NCBI GenBank assembly: GCA_032622095.1
Contig: CP136066.1
Span: 200,780,978 to 200,844,977, forward strand
DNA: 64,000 nucleotides
Direction: 5' to 3'
Origin: Siphonodentalium dalli
Taxonomy: Eukaryota > Mollusca > Scaphopoda > Gadilida > Siphonodentaliidae
In this document: positions 32,880 to 44,189 of the stretch, in pieces
Layout of the letters: each line of letters starts with the position of its first letter
Numbering within the stretch: position 1 is the stretch's first letter
Translations under genes and position numbers: made by a program
Notes under the pieces: generated by a model
Database searches by the model: none
Seen by the model: only the letters and a program-made list of their open reading frames with translations
What the model was told of the DNA's origin: nothing

Positions 32880-33160
32880 TTTAGTTTGTTTACCATAACT
32901 GTCTTAACTACTTGTATTGTCTTTGTATGCAACTGCAATGTCTATATGTGTATGCATGTACGTGTACATAGTTTTTGGATGCATGAACAATGTATCTCTT
33001 GTATTTACGTGTATTGTGAATTTGTAAATGTTTGTGCATGCACATGTATATATCAAGCTATCGTGCATGACCACTGTCTTTTCTTGCCCTTGTCAAAACA
33101 TGAAGCTGCTTATCAAATCACTTCTATACAAAACTACAAATCGATCGTACATGTATAGAA
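32880..33160 (+). repeat. Dispersed repeat R4, copy 1
   Basis: Matches 34338-34635 in the same orientation. Shared phrases are TTAGTTTGTTTAC, GAATGTATCTCTTGT, TGCATGACCACTGTCTTTTC and TTACAAATCGA-like text. Two open frames (32886-33158, 33028-33348) are produced by the repeat. Confidence 0.75.
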
Positions 33161-33290
33161 GCCTTTATAACTTAAAGGGCGAATCCCTGATATTGAAGAA
33201 TGGAAAAGTGGTTCTGCCTAACGAAGATATGAACTGCAAAACACGCAACCTGGTTGTTTGCCCAGATTATAAAGAGCATTACATCGGCAT
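33160..33290 (+). pseudogene. GIY-YIG (URI) nuclease domain remnant
   Basis: A frame reading N-G-K-V-V-L-P-N-E-D-M-N-C-K-T-R-N-L-V-V-C and then H-Y-I-G-I-S resembles the start of GIY-YIG domains attached to Penelope-like reverse transcriptases (N-C-x-S/T-x-N-L-I-Y-x-I/C ... Y-I-G-E/Q-T). The first motif has decayed (V-V-C) and the catalytic Arg and Glu region is absent or unrecognisable. No reverse transcriptase of that class is adjacent. Too short for certainty. Confidence 0.4.
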
Positions 33291-34103
33291 CAGTATACAT
33301 TATACAAACACGAATTTCGCCGTTTGTAACTTATCTCCATCTGTATGATGACGTCACAGAGCCGACCGGAAATAACTCCGAATTGCTTCCGCCCGTTTGA
33401 CGTCATATTACGCGTTCAACTGTGGTGAATAGCGATCAATGAATATATCTTCTTGAGATGGCATATTGATAGTATCACGTGTGAACATGTTGCATTCATA
33501 CTGTTTTCTTTGTCTTTATTTTTATGTAACTTTGCACTAATATAATAACCCTTTCTTATTTTGTTTACTTGCGCTCTTTCCCCATAGACTATATATATGC
33601 CCTACTCTCAATGACTGAAACAAAAAACCAAAACAAAACTATATTTGCTAAATAAATATATGTCGCATCTGTCCGCAGCTGCAAACTTGGAAAATAAGTT
33701 CAATACAAGTACATTTTTTAAGCTGCTTATTAAGCATGATTTGACTCACAACAAAATAACTTCCGGTATTACCGCAAATATAGAAGAGATGAATACCTGT
33801 AAACAATTATGAAAACAACAGAGAATGTTATAATCTGAAAAACAAATTGTTACCTTGGAAGTAACCAGAAATCGGCACCAACCTGTAAGATGTGAAACTA
33901 AATCAATATATGAAACTTATTTATCACATAATTAACCCACAAACCCAGCTTCATTATATAATTATTGGTAAGACGCCCGTTTATTAGCGCGTGCGCTGAC
34001 GTCACGCCATTATTTAAATGACTTGCGATTGCTGAAGTTTATGATTGTTGTTTTCGATGACTCCTTCGCGTTGCTTCGCGTTTATTTGATCATGTGATAA
34101 AAG
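33291..34103. other. No gene; two CRE-like sites
   Basis: TGACGTCA-type sequences occur near 33349 and 33400 and GACGTCAC near 33989. No frame or repeat beyond these is supported. Confidence 0.4.
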
Positions 34104-34223
34104 GTATCTCAAACTCGTACTATTTTATACGTAATTTATCAACCTCGGTAAACCTCGGCTCAAATCGATTTTAGTTAACTCGGTTGATAAATTCCGTATA
34201 AAATAGAAACTCATGTGAGATGC
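34104..34223. mobile_element. Short palindromic element, ~120 bp
   Basis: GTATCTCAAACTCGTACTAT at the left is matched by the complement of GCATCTCACATGAGTTTCTA at the right. Both continue TTTATACG and AATTTATCAACC, around a loop with CCTCGGTAAACCTCGG. Arms are imperfect. The form is that of a small MITE. Confidence 0.65.
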
Positions 34224-35480
34224 TCTATATATCCGATATTTAAAGTCATTCAAAATACATATTAACCCATCATGATCATCATTTACCCCTGCCTGTTACC
34301 GAACCCCGCTCCTATAAACCACTACAAAACAATCAGGCATAACCTTTTAGTTTGTTTACAATGACTGCCTTAACTACTTTTATTGGATATGTGTATGTAA
34401 TTGTAATTTCTAAATGTTTATACATGTAGGTGTATATATGTATATATTTTTGGATGAACGAAGAATGTATCTCTTGTCTGTACGTGTATTGTACTCGTTT
34501 ATGCATGCACATGTATATATTAAGCTATCATGCATGACCACTGTCTTTTCTTGTCCTTGTCAAAACATGAAACTGCCTATCAAATCACTTGTAAAAAAAA
34601 TTACAAATCGACCCTGCATATATAGAAGCCTGGACAGGCATGTATATGTATACTACTACTAATCAACAATAGGTTCACTTACAGAGCAATAATAATACAT
34701 GAATACTCTCTAGAAACATCTTTCCAATGCATATCTATAAATGTAACGTATCAAAATCAATCAGTATATTAAAAGTCTTACATTTGACGCATGAATCATA
34801 ATAAATTATTGAATTATACCTTCTAATCCCATAAATGACATGCATGCAACTATGTACAGTAGCTTAATAAGACTTCCACAGTCTTAGCTAGACTGAATGA
34901 ATCATTATACCTTGTATGTATAGCATATTCACATTTGTATATATTTATATATTGCATGCCTATCTATTGTCTATGTTTTCTTTGTCTTTATTTTTATGTA
35001 ACTGTGCACTAATATATAACCATTTCTTATTTTGTTTACCTACCTTGGAATTACCAGTAGTATACACCAACCTGTAAGGTGTGAAACTAAATCTATATAT
35101 GAAACTTATATTTCCGATATTTAAAGTCATTCAAGATACATATTAACAATCATAATCAGCATCCCCCTTCCAGATACCTACCCCCGCTCCTATAACCCAA
35201 AATATCCACCATCTTTGCAGCTCCCAATAACCAAATTCCCTCCTGTCCAAGTCCCGATGCCCTCCCCAAACCATTTACCCAACTAACATTTCCCTGCCCC
35301 ACCAACGCTTATAAAGATGCCACAAATGTACCCATGTTCAACCCGCAAAAGTACCTATGTTCAACCCGCAAAAAAATCAGTGAGAAAAAACCAAGATGTC
35401 TTATGCTGTGACATGTGTGACCCATCTCTAATTATGAACCGATTTACATAAATTGTAAACTTGTAAATTGTAAATGTGAC
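34224..35480. repeat. Dispersed repeat R4 copy 2 (34338-34635) and flanking repeats
   Basis: 34338-34635 is the second copy of R4. ATATTTAAAGTCATTCAA occurs here near 34237 and again near 35119. ACCAACCTGTAAG with GTGAAACTAAATC occurs near 33879 and 35070. The stretch therefore consists of duplicated, diverged LINE-flanking sequence with no gene. Confidence 0.6.
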
Positions 35481-36529
35481 TTCCGTGAAAAATACCAGTT
35501 GGACGATGACGATTATAATTTAGACCCAATAAATCTTACACACTCTCCAATTATGATCTTCTTGAAGAATTCAATGATAAATTGATAAATCAGAATCAAG
35601 ATGTATCGTTGTCAATGTTACATAGAATTATGCGCTTTTTAATGAAAACTATAGACACATCTCATTTTCTCTATACTTGTCGACACAGATTTTACATTAT
35701 TGGAATTACTGGGATATGGTTGACATATGAGTATCCCACGAATCTAATCAAAATGGCAAAGTACAAACTATATGCGAATCACAGAAGTGAAAGAAATTGG
35801 GATGGTGTGGGAATATATGTCCACGATCAAATATAATATACATCCAGACTTGTCTATTTCCAGTGAATGCCTTGAAAGTATATTTGTTGAAATACACAAT
35901 GAAAAGACGAAAACAAAACAATTAATAGGCTGTATATACCGATGCCAAATTCCGATATTGAAACCTTTCTTGGAAAACTAGAAACTTACTGACTCAATTA
36001 CAAAGAGAGAAAAGAATTATTTCTGATGGGAGATTTCAATATAAAGATAAATACCGAAATAGTTCATGAACCTTCTAAGTCATTCATGTTTCTGCCCTCA
36101 CTAACCAAATCCACAAGAATAACTTAATTCATGCAACCCTAATAGACAACACGTTTTCTAACTGTCATCTATCTTTTCCAATTGACATTTTCGTGGAGGA
36201 CACAGGCGACCATTTACCTATCTATCTTTCATAAAAAAACGGATTGAGAAAATGACAATATATATCTACCAAAGAATTTACTCGATAGGAAATATGTTTA
36301 ATGAGATTTCCTCAGTCGCCTGGGGCTTGATGATGATCAGCCAAGATTGTAATAATGCACAAAACTTATTCCATGGGAAAATAGTAAGCATAGATAATAA
36401 TATCTTTCCAAAAGGAAAAAAGTCAGAATGACCAATAACAACCCATGAATAACAACAGCCCTACTAAATTCCATCAGAAGAAAAAATAAATTATATATTC
36501 ATAAATAACAACCCATGAATAACAACAGC

Positions 36530-37493
36530 CAGTGTTCGCGCTGGACCGAAAAAAACTTTAGCCAAAAGTTTAGCCAAATGAAAATTTCATTAGCCAAATG
36601 AACAAAACTTTAGCCAAATGTTTTTTAGCCAAATTAAAAAAAACTATGGCCAAATTAAATCATCGTTTTCCGGTCGGTTCACAATTAATGACTAAAACGT
36701 AAAATCTAACAGGCACAGGTAAAATACACAATAATTTAACTAATTTTGATAAACTAGAAATATTTGTTTATCTATCATTTATTAAAAATTTATCAATCTT
36801 TATGTGAAAGAGTGATTGGGGGGGGGGGGTAACCCGGGATTGTCCTTCTTATAATGTCATTAATTTTTTGTTTTATATCAATATCTTTTTTTAAATCATT
36901 AAATGTTAATTATCCTTGCGAAAATATTTAAGTGACATCTGGAAACTAATAACTTAATATTGTTACGCCATTATCAAATTGCAATCTGTCATAAAAGCAT
37001 GCATATTATTTTGAATGTATCGGTATTGACGACAAATAGCCACAAAATATCTGTCGTGATTCACATTTGGCTTATTAAGCTATTGTCTTACACTTGGTGC
37101 TCATAAACCTTGGCCGTCATAAATACAATGTCATCATAAACATGCATTGTGCAGGAGTCCCGTGAGTGACCAGACAGACAATGGGGGATTAGCGGATTAA
37201 ATGTAAAATAATGATTTTTTGCTGTTTCGTGCAGAGTGACGGGTTTCCCTTTGTACTGTCCGCGATCGGGTTTCCCTTTGTACAGTCGGCGATATATTCC
37301 CACTTACGATGTTTTCGGACTAGATCGTTCACATCACAAAATTGAAAGCCCACTTGCCAAAAATTCATGCTTTCAGTCTCCATTTGGGGTCAAAAAAGAT
37401 TTAGCCAAAAGTTTAGCCAAATGAAATTTTTATTAGCCAAATTCAAAAAAGATTAGCCATTGGCTAATTTGGCTACCGACAGCGCGAACACTG
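36530..37493. mobile_element. hAT-type non-autonomous element, 964 bp
   Basis: Perfect 14-bp inverted ends CAGTGTTCGCGCTG / CAGCGCGAACACTG and a perfect 8-bp target duplication ACAACAGC (36522-36529, 37494-37501). CAGTG-starting ends and 8-bp duplications are diagnostic of hAT elements. The subterminal regions on both sides are rich in TTTAGCCAAA words, likely transposase-binding repeats. The middle contains two GGGTTTCCCTTTGTAC copies (37242 and 37268). No intact transposase frame is seen. Confidence 0.92.
36560..36665. repeat. Subterminal TAGCCAAA repeats of the hAT element
   Basis: TTAGCCAAA-type words recur six or more times within 100 bp of the left end. The right end has the same words at about 37400-37460. 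In hAT elements such subterminal motifs bind transposase. Confidence 0.65.
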
Positions 37494-38500
37494 ACAACAG
37501 CCCTACTAAATTCCATCAGAAGAAAAAATAAATTATATATTCATAATAACAACCCATGAATAACAACAGCCCTACTAAATTCCATCAGAAGAAAAAATAA
37601 ATTATATATTCATAATAACAACCCATGAATAACAACAGCCCTACTAAATTACATCAGAAGAAAAAATAAATTATATATTCATAAATAACAAAACAATCTA
37701 TAACAGGGACAAATACAAAAAATATAGAAGTAATCTAAATCCAATTATCCGGACATCTAAGCAACACTCTTATTACAACAAGTTCCAACAATATGAAAAT
37801 AACATAAATGCCACTTGGAATTTAATTAGAAGTATCCTGAATAAAAAAAATAGGAAATAGCACCACAACATAATTATTATGTGACAACAAATACATGAAG
37901 GATAAAAAAGAAATTGCTACAAAATTCACCGATTTTTTTTACCAATATAGAACCAACGCTTGCTGCTAAGATAAAATCGAATGAAAATCCCATAGATTAT
38001 CTAAGTGAATCAAAGATTTCATCCTTTACACATCCAACGGATGAGATTGACGTTTGCAGAATCCTCAACAATATCAGTCCAAAAAAAAGGCTGCAGGAAT
38101 AGACGACTTAAAATGTTCTATTTTGAAAAAATGTCTTGAATATTTTATATTACCTTTAACTCACATATGCAATATTTCGCTAGCTAATGTAGTATTCCCA
38201 TATTTTATAAAGGTAGCAAAAGTTAGCCCCATCTTCAAATCCTAAAACCCAACTCTTCTACAGACCAGTTTCAGTATTACCTATGGTTTCAAATATTTTC
38301 GAAAAACTAATGTATTATAGACTGGGTAATAATCTAACCAAGTACATCTAATACAGTAGTCAATATGGCTTTAGAAATAAATCAGTCTACTATTCTTGCT
38401 CTGACAGACTTACTAGAGGAAAAATCTCAAGCCCTGGATAAAAACCATATTGTTGGAGAATTCCTAGATTTGTCAAAGGCATTTCATACAATATCCCAGT

Positions 38501-39719
38501 ATAATATGCCCCCTCCCCATGAGGATCAATTAAAACATGGTCACAGGAATGGGGGGGGGGGTAATTTCTGAACATTCTTCAATTCATATAGCATTCTGAT
38601 ATATCCTCGGTACGCATAAACACAAATAATGGTTAGAATTAGGCCACATTGTATGTTAAACAACCAATGTGATGGATTGGTGTTGGAACTTTTCTTAATA
38701 ACATCTCTATTCATAGCTCCGATATATTCCGCATACAAAGAAATGAAAAGTAAATGTTTACAAACATCACGAAGGAGTAACGTGGGAATTGGTTAATAAT
38801 TACAATCCCAATTCATTTATAATATAACATGCCGATATTTGTCGCGTATAACTAAATGAAAAAGTTCACTAAACGATATTAAATAACATGATAAACACCG
38901 ATATAAACAAACACCTCGTATGATTCATGTTCGAGTTAAATTTCTTATACAATCGTCAAATTCCCGTGCAGAATAATAGTAGATAGCATTGCGATTATAT
39001 CACGTGAAAATAAACGAAAGATGTGAAAATAACATTGCAACAAAGCAATAGAAACACATAACGCGCAGCGCGCTAATGGTTAATGTGCGAATTCCCGTTA
39101 GAATTAAACGGCTCGCATTTTTGGCATAACAAACCATGGGCCAATCAAGCATGTCGAAAGAGACGCCCGCTGCATGACATAATAATGTAAATGATAATAA
39201 ACGAAATTGAAATTCCCAACTACACATTTTACCGGACTCGGTCTCGGGGGGCGCAGTACAACGTTTAGTGTGTCCAAAATATTCCCATTTCTATAAATAA
39301 AACCCCCATGCAACAACTATATACCACGGATATCTAGCTGAGTAAACACCCGGAGGCACAATAACAAGTACATACTAATTTTAATAGACACCAGCAATGT
39401 TTAACAAACACAAGTAGCAGTACATACTAATTCTAATACATGTAACTTCCAAAAAAAACATTTAAGCATTACGATACGTGCTTGAGCAAACTTTCAGCAC
39501 ACATACCTTACTAATTATAATTAATACAAAACTAAGCAGAGACTACTCGCCATGAAAAAACTTATAACACGTCTGCCATTCATTTACAAATGCACCTTGC
39601 TTTTTAATTCGATATGTGATGAAAACGACCACCAGTTTCATATTGTGTCATATTGCGCAGATAAATACAAGCCAAACCAAACGCAAACGTATTGATCGTA
39701 TGAATGATAACTCGCCAAG
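38501..39719. other. No gene recognised
   Basis: A G-run at 38549-38561 lies just after the end of the LINE. The rest is AT-rich with a few short minus-strand frames (39000-39316) lacking motifs. Confidence 0.45.
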
Positions 39720-39953
39720 TTTCACAGGTGCTGAGGTGTATCCTCAGTACTTGGTTCTTGGTTCTTGGTTTTGATCTGAATGTCAAGAGCCCCACTGTAT
39801 TTGTCATTGACAAAACTCTACAAAGCGAAGCTGGATAATTGAAGTATGTCAAACCAATCAGGACTAAGCCACTAAGTGGGTGTCTCTTGGTTGAATGTAC
39901 AAGACCAATTCAATCAGATGCTCTTCTGCAATTAACATATATTGCACACACAC
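39720..39953 (+). pseudogene. Left part of a LINE 5' region, split by the LTR element
   Basis: Similar to 47650-47880: TCAGTACTTGGTTCTTGG, TTTGTCATTGACAAAACTCT, AAACCAATCAGGACT and ATTGCACACACAC. The match stops exactly where the LTR at 39954 begins. The corresponding right part, the gag-like region, resumes near 44190. The insertion site is thus defined by comparison with the uninterrupted relative. Confidence 0.6.
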
Positions 39954-40388
39954 TGTGATGTAATGACGACAAATATATATGATACCAATCTTTAATGTAG
40001 GACGTATAATACACAATCAATGCATACAAAAGAAGTCACTGAATCAATGTGTACAAAGCCGCGAAGTGATGGCCCCGAAAGATAAGTGATTCCCGGTTTG
40101 GTATAGGAAACTCAAGACAAGATGAGTCAAGTGAAAGCATGCTGTGATGGATGTAGCTGTGTCTTATATACTCTTTGGGATGAATATTAGATGAGGTATT
40201 TGGCAACACACATCAGCATTGGCTCTGCCATTATGGTCATTCCCTATGACCATATTTGGGGGTCGACTTCATTGTGTGCGGGTCTGGGCTGTGATTAAGA
40301 TGTACGAGGTTTCTGTAAGGAACCGAGCACTGATATTGAGTTGGGTTCTATACTATATTTAGCATGGGGGCGAAAAAGTTATGTCACA
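39954..40388 (-). repeat. LTR (3' copy) of a minus-strand retroelement
   Basis: A 435-bp LTR read on the minus strand from TGTGACATAACT (40388) to TTACATCACA (39954), with TG..CA ends. It contains a TATA box (AGTATATAAGACA on the minus strand, about 40160-40173) and downstream an ATTAAA polyadenylation variant (about 39992-39997), in the U3-R-U5 order expected. A polypurine tract precedes it. No second LTR is visible in the window. Confidence 0.65.
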
Positions 40389-40402
40389 TATCTCCCCTAC
40401 CC
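40389..40402 (-). other. Polypurine tract
   Basis: On the minus strand GGGTAGGGGAGATA directly precedes the LTR's TGTGAC. This is the expected plus-strand primer site of an LTR retroelement and fixes its orientation. Confidence 0.55.
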
Positions 40403-41325
40403 GTGTAAGATTTTTGCGTAGCGGAAAATCTTATGTAATATCAAGGACTGGACCGAGTCGAGACATAACTGGGGCGTGTATGAGCGTGTAACGGGGTTAG
40501 GCTGATTGAAGGGTAGCGACAGTGATGAGTTAAATATAGTAGTATGATAGATACATATATAGTTTGTAATATATAATGGTGGGTAGCGACAATTGATGAA
40601 CAATACATGTGGTACAGGTCGTCATGTAATGATAATGCGTGATATTATAAGATTATGGAATAAATGGCGGGAGTGACATATATAGGTTGTGATATAGAAT
40701 GATCGTGCAGTAATGGTGCATGTTAATTAATCTGCGATATAAGCTTTGGTGATAGAATATATAAGTATATGTATAAGATGTGACACAATAATAATAAAGT
40801 AATAATGCATACTAAATTTGTGAAATAAACTATGGTGACATATATATAAAATTGCTATGTTATATCAATGCATGTTGTACTATAATTGTGATGTAAATTT
40901 GATGAGAGACCACGGTCTTTCATACCTGCCACCAATGTGCACATAGTGAGATATGAGAGTTTGTGGGTCAAGCTAATATATTTACACACTAAGTGTTGTC
41001 ATCACTAAATCCAGCATTCTGATTGGTCGGCGCCCACGTGGCTAGTTGCAGTTATTTCTCGGTGAATGCCCAACGCCTCATAACACCAAGCTAATAACAC
41101 CATCGATACGTCATTAGGTTTGGAAAGACGAACGCGTAATGCTTTGGGCGCATTTTGACTCGCGCAGGATTGACTTAATACATCATCGGGTTTCAACATG
41201 AAGAGAAATTGTTCCTATTAACTTTTGCCAAGGGTGCTATTGGGTATTTTGGGCTGATCTTGTCACGATACACTTTTCGATTTAAATATATTTACAAAAG
41301 TAGCTTTTTCGCTAAATGTATATAA
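40403..41325. other. LTR-element internal or untranslated DNA; no gene
   Basis: AT-rich, with recurring GTGATAT/ATATATA phrases. GCCACCAATGTGCACA (40929-40944) looks on the minus strand like an LTR end plus a TGGTGGC primer-binding start, but it does not match the LTR at 39954. Origin unclear. Confidence 0.35.
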
Positions 41326-41490
41326 ATATAAGGATTAACTGTCATGTGGACTATTTTTATGGAGATGTAACGGTGAGGTAAGTGGACATAACTTGTATGT
41401 AAAACCCTTCGGGTTTTACACAAGTTATGTCCACTTACCTCACCGTTACATCTCCATAAAAACAGTCCACATGACATTTAATCCTTATAT
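41326..41490. mobile_element. 165-bp near-perfect palindrome (MITE)
   Basis: ATATAAGGATTAACTGTCAT at the left is mirrored by ATGACATTTAATCCTTATAT at the right. The arms are about 80 bp with few mismatches, closing on CCC-TTCG-GGG. It lies within the env-bearing retroelement region, so it inserted there after the retroelement or was carried by it. Confidence 0.8.
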
Positions 41491-41819
41491 ATTGCCTGGA
41501 ATGTGGCATATTGTATTAGCGCTGGTAAATGAGCAGGTAGATGGTGATTAATGTGTTTGTTGATAGGTGATAGGAACTTTGACTAATTTTGTGAATTAGC
41601 AGTGATGTGTATCTACGTAATGTTTCAGGCCGGCATGTGTCATAATAGCGTTACTCTATACAGCTGTCAGGATGCTGGGCAGTAACGAAAATTAGGATGG
41701 GTTTGTACCCCTTATAGAAAATGGTGTATTGAATGAATTGTGCGAAGGTAACCAGTGTTAGTATATTCCGAGTAATGATCATGTGTATTTGTAGTTATCA
41801 ATGTCGATTAACGGGTGGG

Positions 41820-43934
41820 TTATGAACGGAAGCTTGTGTTTTGATTATTCATAGGTCTTATTCTTGCTAATTCGTCATCCATGTCTCGTGGATGCTTTTT
41901 TGGAAAAGTCAGGTCTTCTGGTGTATTTTCAGCCTGTGTTTGTTTAATGGGGAGATGACCAGTATATTTGGCTGTAGTGCTAGTTAATGGTCGTGTGGGT
42001 CTGTCACGAATTTGCATATCGGTTTGGTTGATCATCTGGTTGAGTTGGCTGCGTCTTTTGGCAACTTTAATTCGTCTTTTGTTGTTATTGCGTTTAGTTT
42101 TATATTGCTATATTTTCGTGATGCACTGAAGAATGTATTTGCGACTTGAGATGGCGATTAGTAAAATTAGGGTGAAAGTGACAATTGTGGGGATGATTAT
42201 TTGGTAGTAATCGTATTGTTTCTGCTTAATATGTTGAAGGAAATGATGGAATGGAGAAAGTCATTTAGAGATAGTTGTTTGGTTGGAGGAAGTTTGTTTG
42301 GAATTGATACTCGTGGTGGTAATTTGTGAATTTGCTAGAATATCGGCTTCCATTGGGGCAATTTATGTAGTGCAATAGTTGACTGTAATTGGGTTATTTG
42401 TGTTTTGATGGTGATGTTTGATGAGTTCAAAGTTGTGAATGCAATTAGCTTAATGTTTGTTGGTGTAGCTATGCATCTTGGCGGTAAAGTTATTGTTGCG
42501 ACAGGGTGCAATACCGTTATTCTATAGGGTCGTTTCCTTAAACGATTACGATGGTAATTTACTGTAAACGTGTGAGGTTTCATCGTTGTCGTGAGCCAAG
42601 TGGATTCCGCGAGTTTGATTGCTGATGGTAGAGTGTACTGGGGGTAGATGACTATGGGACAGTTGATGGCGGTATTCTTCGTATCGTTGGTGAATATATT
42701 AAGTAGGCAATTATGAGTATGTGTTGCGGTGATCAAAATCTTTTGGATTCTGCAATATGGGAGATTGTTCAAGATACTGGGGTGTTTATCTTCAGCAGTA
42801 ATATATTTGGAGCGGTCCGGAGATAATATTAGGTATTTATGGGTTATGTCAACTTTAGCTACTGTGTACCTATTGTTGTGTCTGAGTTTTGGGTCTCGAG
42901 GGTGCAGTGGGTAAAACAATGGTATTGCACGGAATATATCGAACTGCATTCTGATATCTCGTAAATAAATTGTGATGGTACTGATTAATCTGCTGTCTGT
43001 GAGTATGGTTTGTGTCCTTAAATGTTGATAATATTTTGCGATCCCCGATTCCATGGAAAATGGTAATTTTAAAGTTGTTGTGTTATGCATTCCAATGCTT
43101 TTCTCAATTGAATGGGGTTTATGATTTCGGGTGTTAATCGGTGGGTGATTAGAGAAGCAATTTGAACTTTAAGGTGTCGCAAATACAATTTGGATTGTAT
43201 AACATTCTGCTGTATTTCGTGTAGCATTACTAAACAATTTGCGTTTATAATTGTGAATATTTCAAGTGTGACATGTCGTTGAGTTTTTTGTGTTTGCTTT
43301 CGAATGATGGCTTGTATATCAGAGATTGTTGTCGATAATGTGTTGATTTGTTGGCGATTTTCATTTGAAATGACGCCTGTGATGTTCATGAAGGAATAAG
43401 CTGTTTGCGTATTGTGTTGGATTTTCTTCTGATTTTTATAAAGTGTTCTTATGTTTTCTTTATATGTGTGGTATCAGACATAGATGGGGTACCGAATAAA
43501 AACTTAGCTAAGTCCGAAATTACTAGTAAAATGGCCTTTTTGAGTCTGTTTGTGCTATGGAGTTTATAATAATTATGATATTCATGTTTGAGTTGTCTTG
43601 TTTCCGTGAGAGCCGCTTTGACGAAATTAAAATTAATTTTGTTGGATTCGTTCATGATTGGAGGCGTATCGTGGTGGTATGTGTTTTTGTGGAATTTAGA
43701 ACAAATATTATTGAGATTAATTTGAGCCAAGTGTATGTCACTAGCGACTCTTGATATGTATTTATAATATGGTGTGAGTTCGATCAGAAAGCTAAGATTC
43801 CAATTTTCGTTTGAGACAGCGATTTGTCGGTGATGCAATAATAACATATTTTGGCGAGTTAACATAGCATAATTAGTTTGAAAGACAATCATAATAATGA
43901 AGAGAGTTGCTTTAATGAAGGCTGTAAGCTGCAT
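41820..43934 (-). pseudogene. Env-like gene of an LTR retroelement (errantivirus/baculovirus-F type), broken
   Basis: On the minus strand a 161-codon frame (43934-43449) starts with a hydrophobic signal-peptide-like segment and ends near a basic R-L-K-K followed by a hydrophobic, fusion-peptide-like stretch. A 106-codon frame (43389-43069) is helical, with a heptad-like L-H-E-I-Q-Q region. A 251-codon frame (43090-42335) has spaced cysteines and several N-x-S/T sites. A transmembrane segment (about 42180-42215) is followed by a stop at 42108-42110 and a polar tail frame (42035-41820). The order of signal, cleavage-like site, coiled coil, cysteine-rich ectodomain, TM and tail fits F-like Env proteins of Gypsy/errantivirus elements. 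At least two frameshifts and several stops break it. No gag or pol is visible. The family call is inference from architecture. Confidence 0.5.
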
Positions 43935-44189
43935 CTCGCTCGCACAACTATAAAGAAAAATAGGTGTGTGTTAACGAGAAGCCTCAAGTTATGATGACTA
44001 CAAGAATAGGTTCGTGTGAACGGATCTGGCATGGGTTAACTAGATTGCCTAATGACGTCATTTGTCGGCCGCAGAATTGTGAGTGCTATCTTGAGTTACT
44101 GGTGCATTTTGTGGCCCATTAAGATGTGTCATCCAATCAAACAAATCTTTCAAAATATACATTGCCCATTGGCCAATCTGGCTTATGAC
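43935..44189. other. Junction between env remnant and LINE gag; no gene
   Basis: Expected position of upstream retroelement sequence. A minus-strand 80-codon frame (44058-44300) has no recognised motif. No second LTR is present, so the 5' part of the retroelement was lost, probably by deletion. Confidence 0.35.

Larger units (their letters stand above)
36437..37690. repeat. 69-bp tandem duplication of LINE linker, four units
   Basis: ATAACAACCCATGAATAACA through AAATTATATATTCATAA is repeated. Unit 1 is at 36437-36502, unit 2 starts at 36503 and is split by the hAT insertion, finishing at about 37546, and units 3 and 4 are at about 37547-37615 and 37616-37684. Units are nearly identical (one C-to-A change in unit 4), although the rest of the LINE is badly decayed. 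Confidence 0.85.
35480..38500 (+). pseudogene. CR1/Jockey-group LINE ORF2, heavily broken, interrupted by a hAT element
   Basis: Related to 26856-29919. The endonuclease region reads F-Y-I-I-G-I-T-G-I-W-L (about 35690), G-V-G-I-Y-V-H-D (about 35800), and G-D-F-N-I-K-I (about 36030). The linker to the RT contains N-P-W-I-T-T-A-L-L-N-S-I-R-R-K. RT block K-A-A-G-I-D-D-L begins near 38090, and D-L-S-K-A-F-H (RT motif A, with the second Asp lost) is near 38470. It ends abruptly near 38500, so motifs B and C are missing. Many frameshifts. The linker segment (~69 bp) is present four times in tandem, and one unit is split by a 964-bp element at 36530. Confidence 0.75.

Noticed and set aside
39954-40388. 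A matching second LTR near 43950-44190
   Set aside because: I compared the ends (TGTGATGTAA, TTATGTCACA) with that interval and saw no copy, so a complete LTR pair is not claimed.
42729-42914. Plus-strand ORFs opposite the env-like gene (also 43557-43754)
   Set aside because: Shadows of the minus-strand env-like frames.
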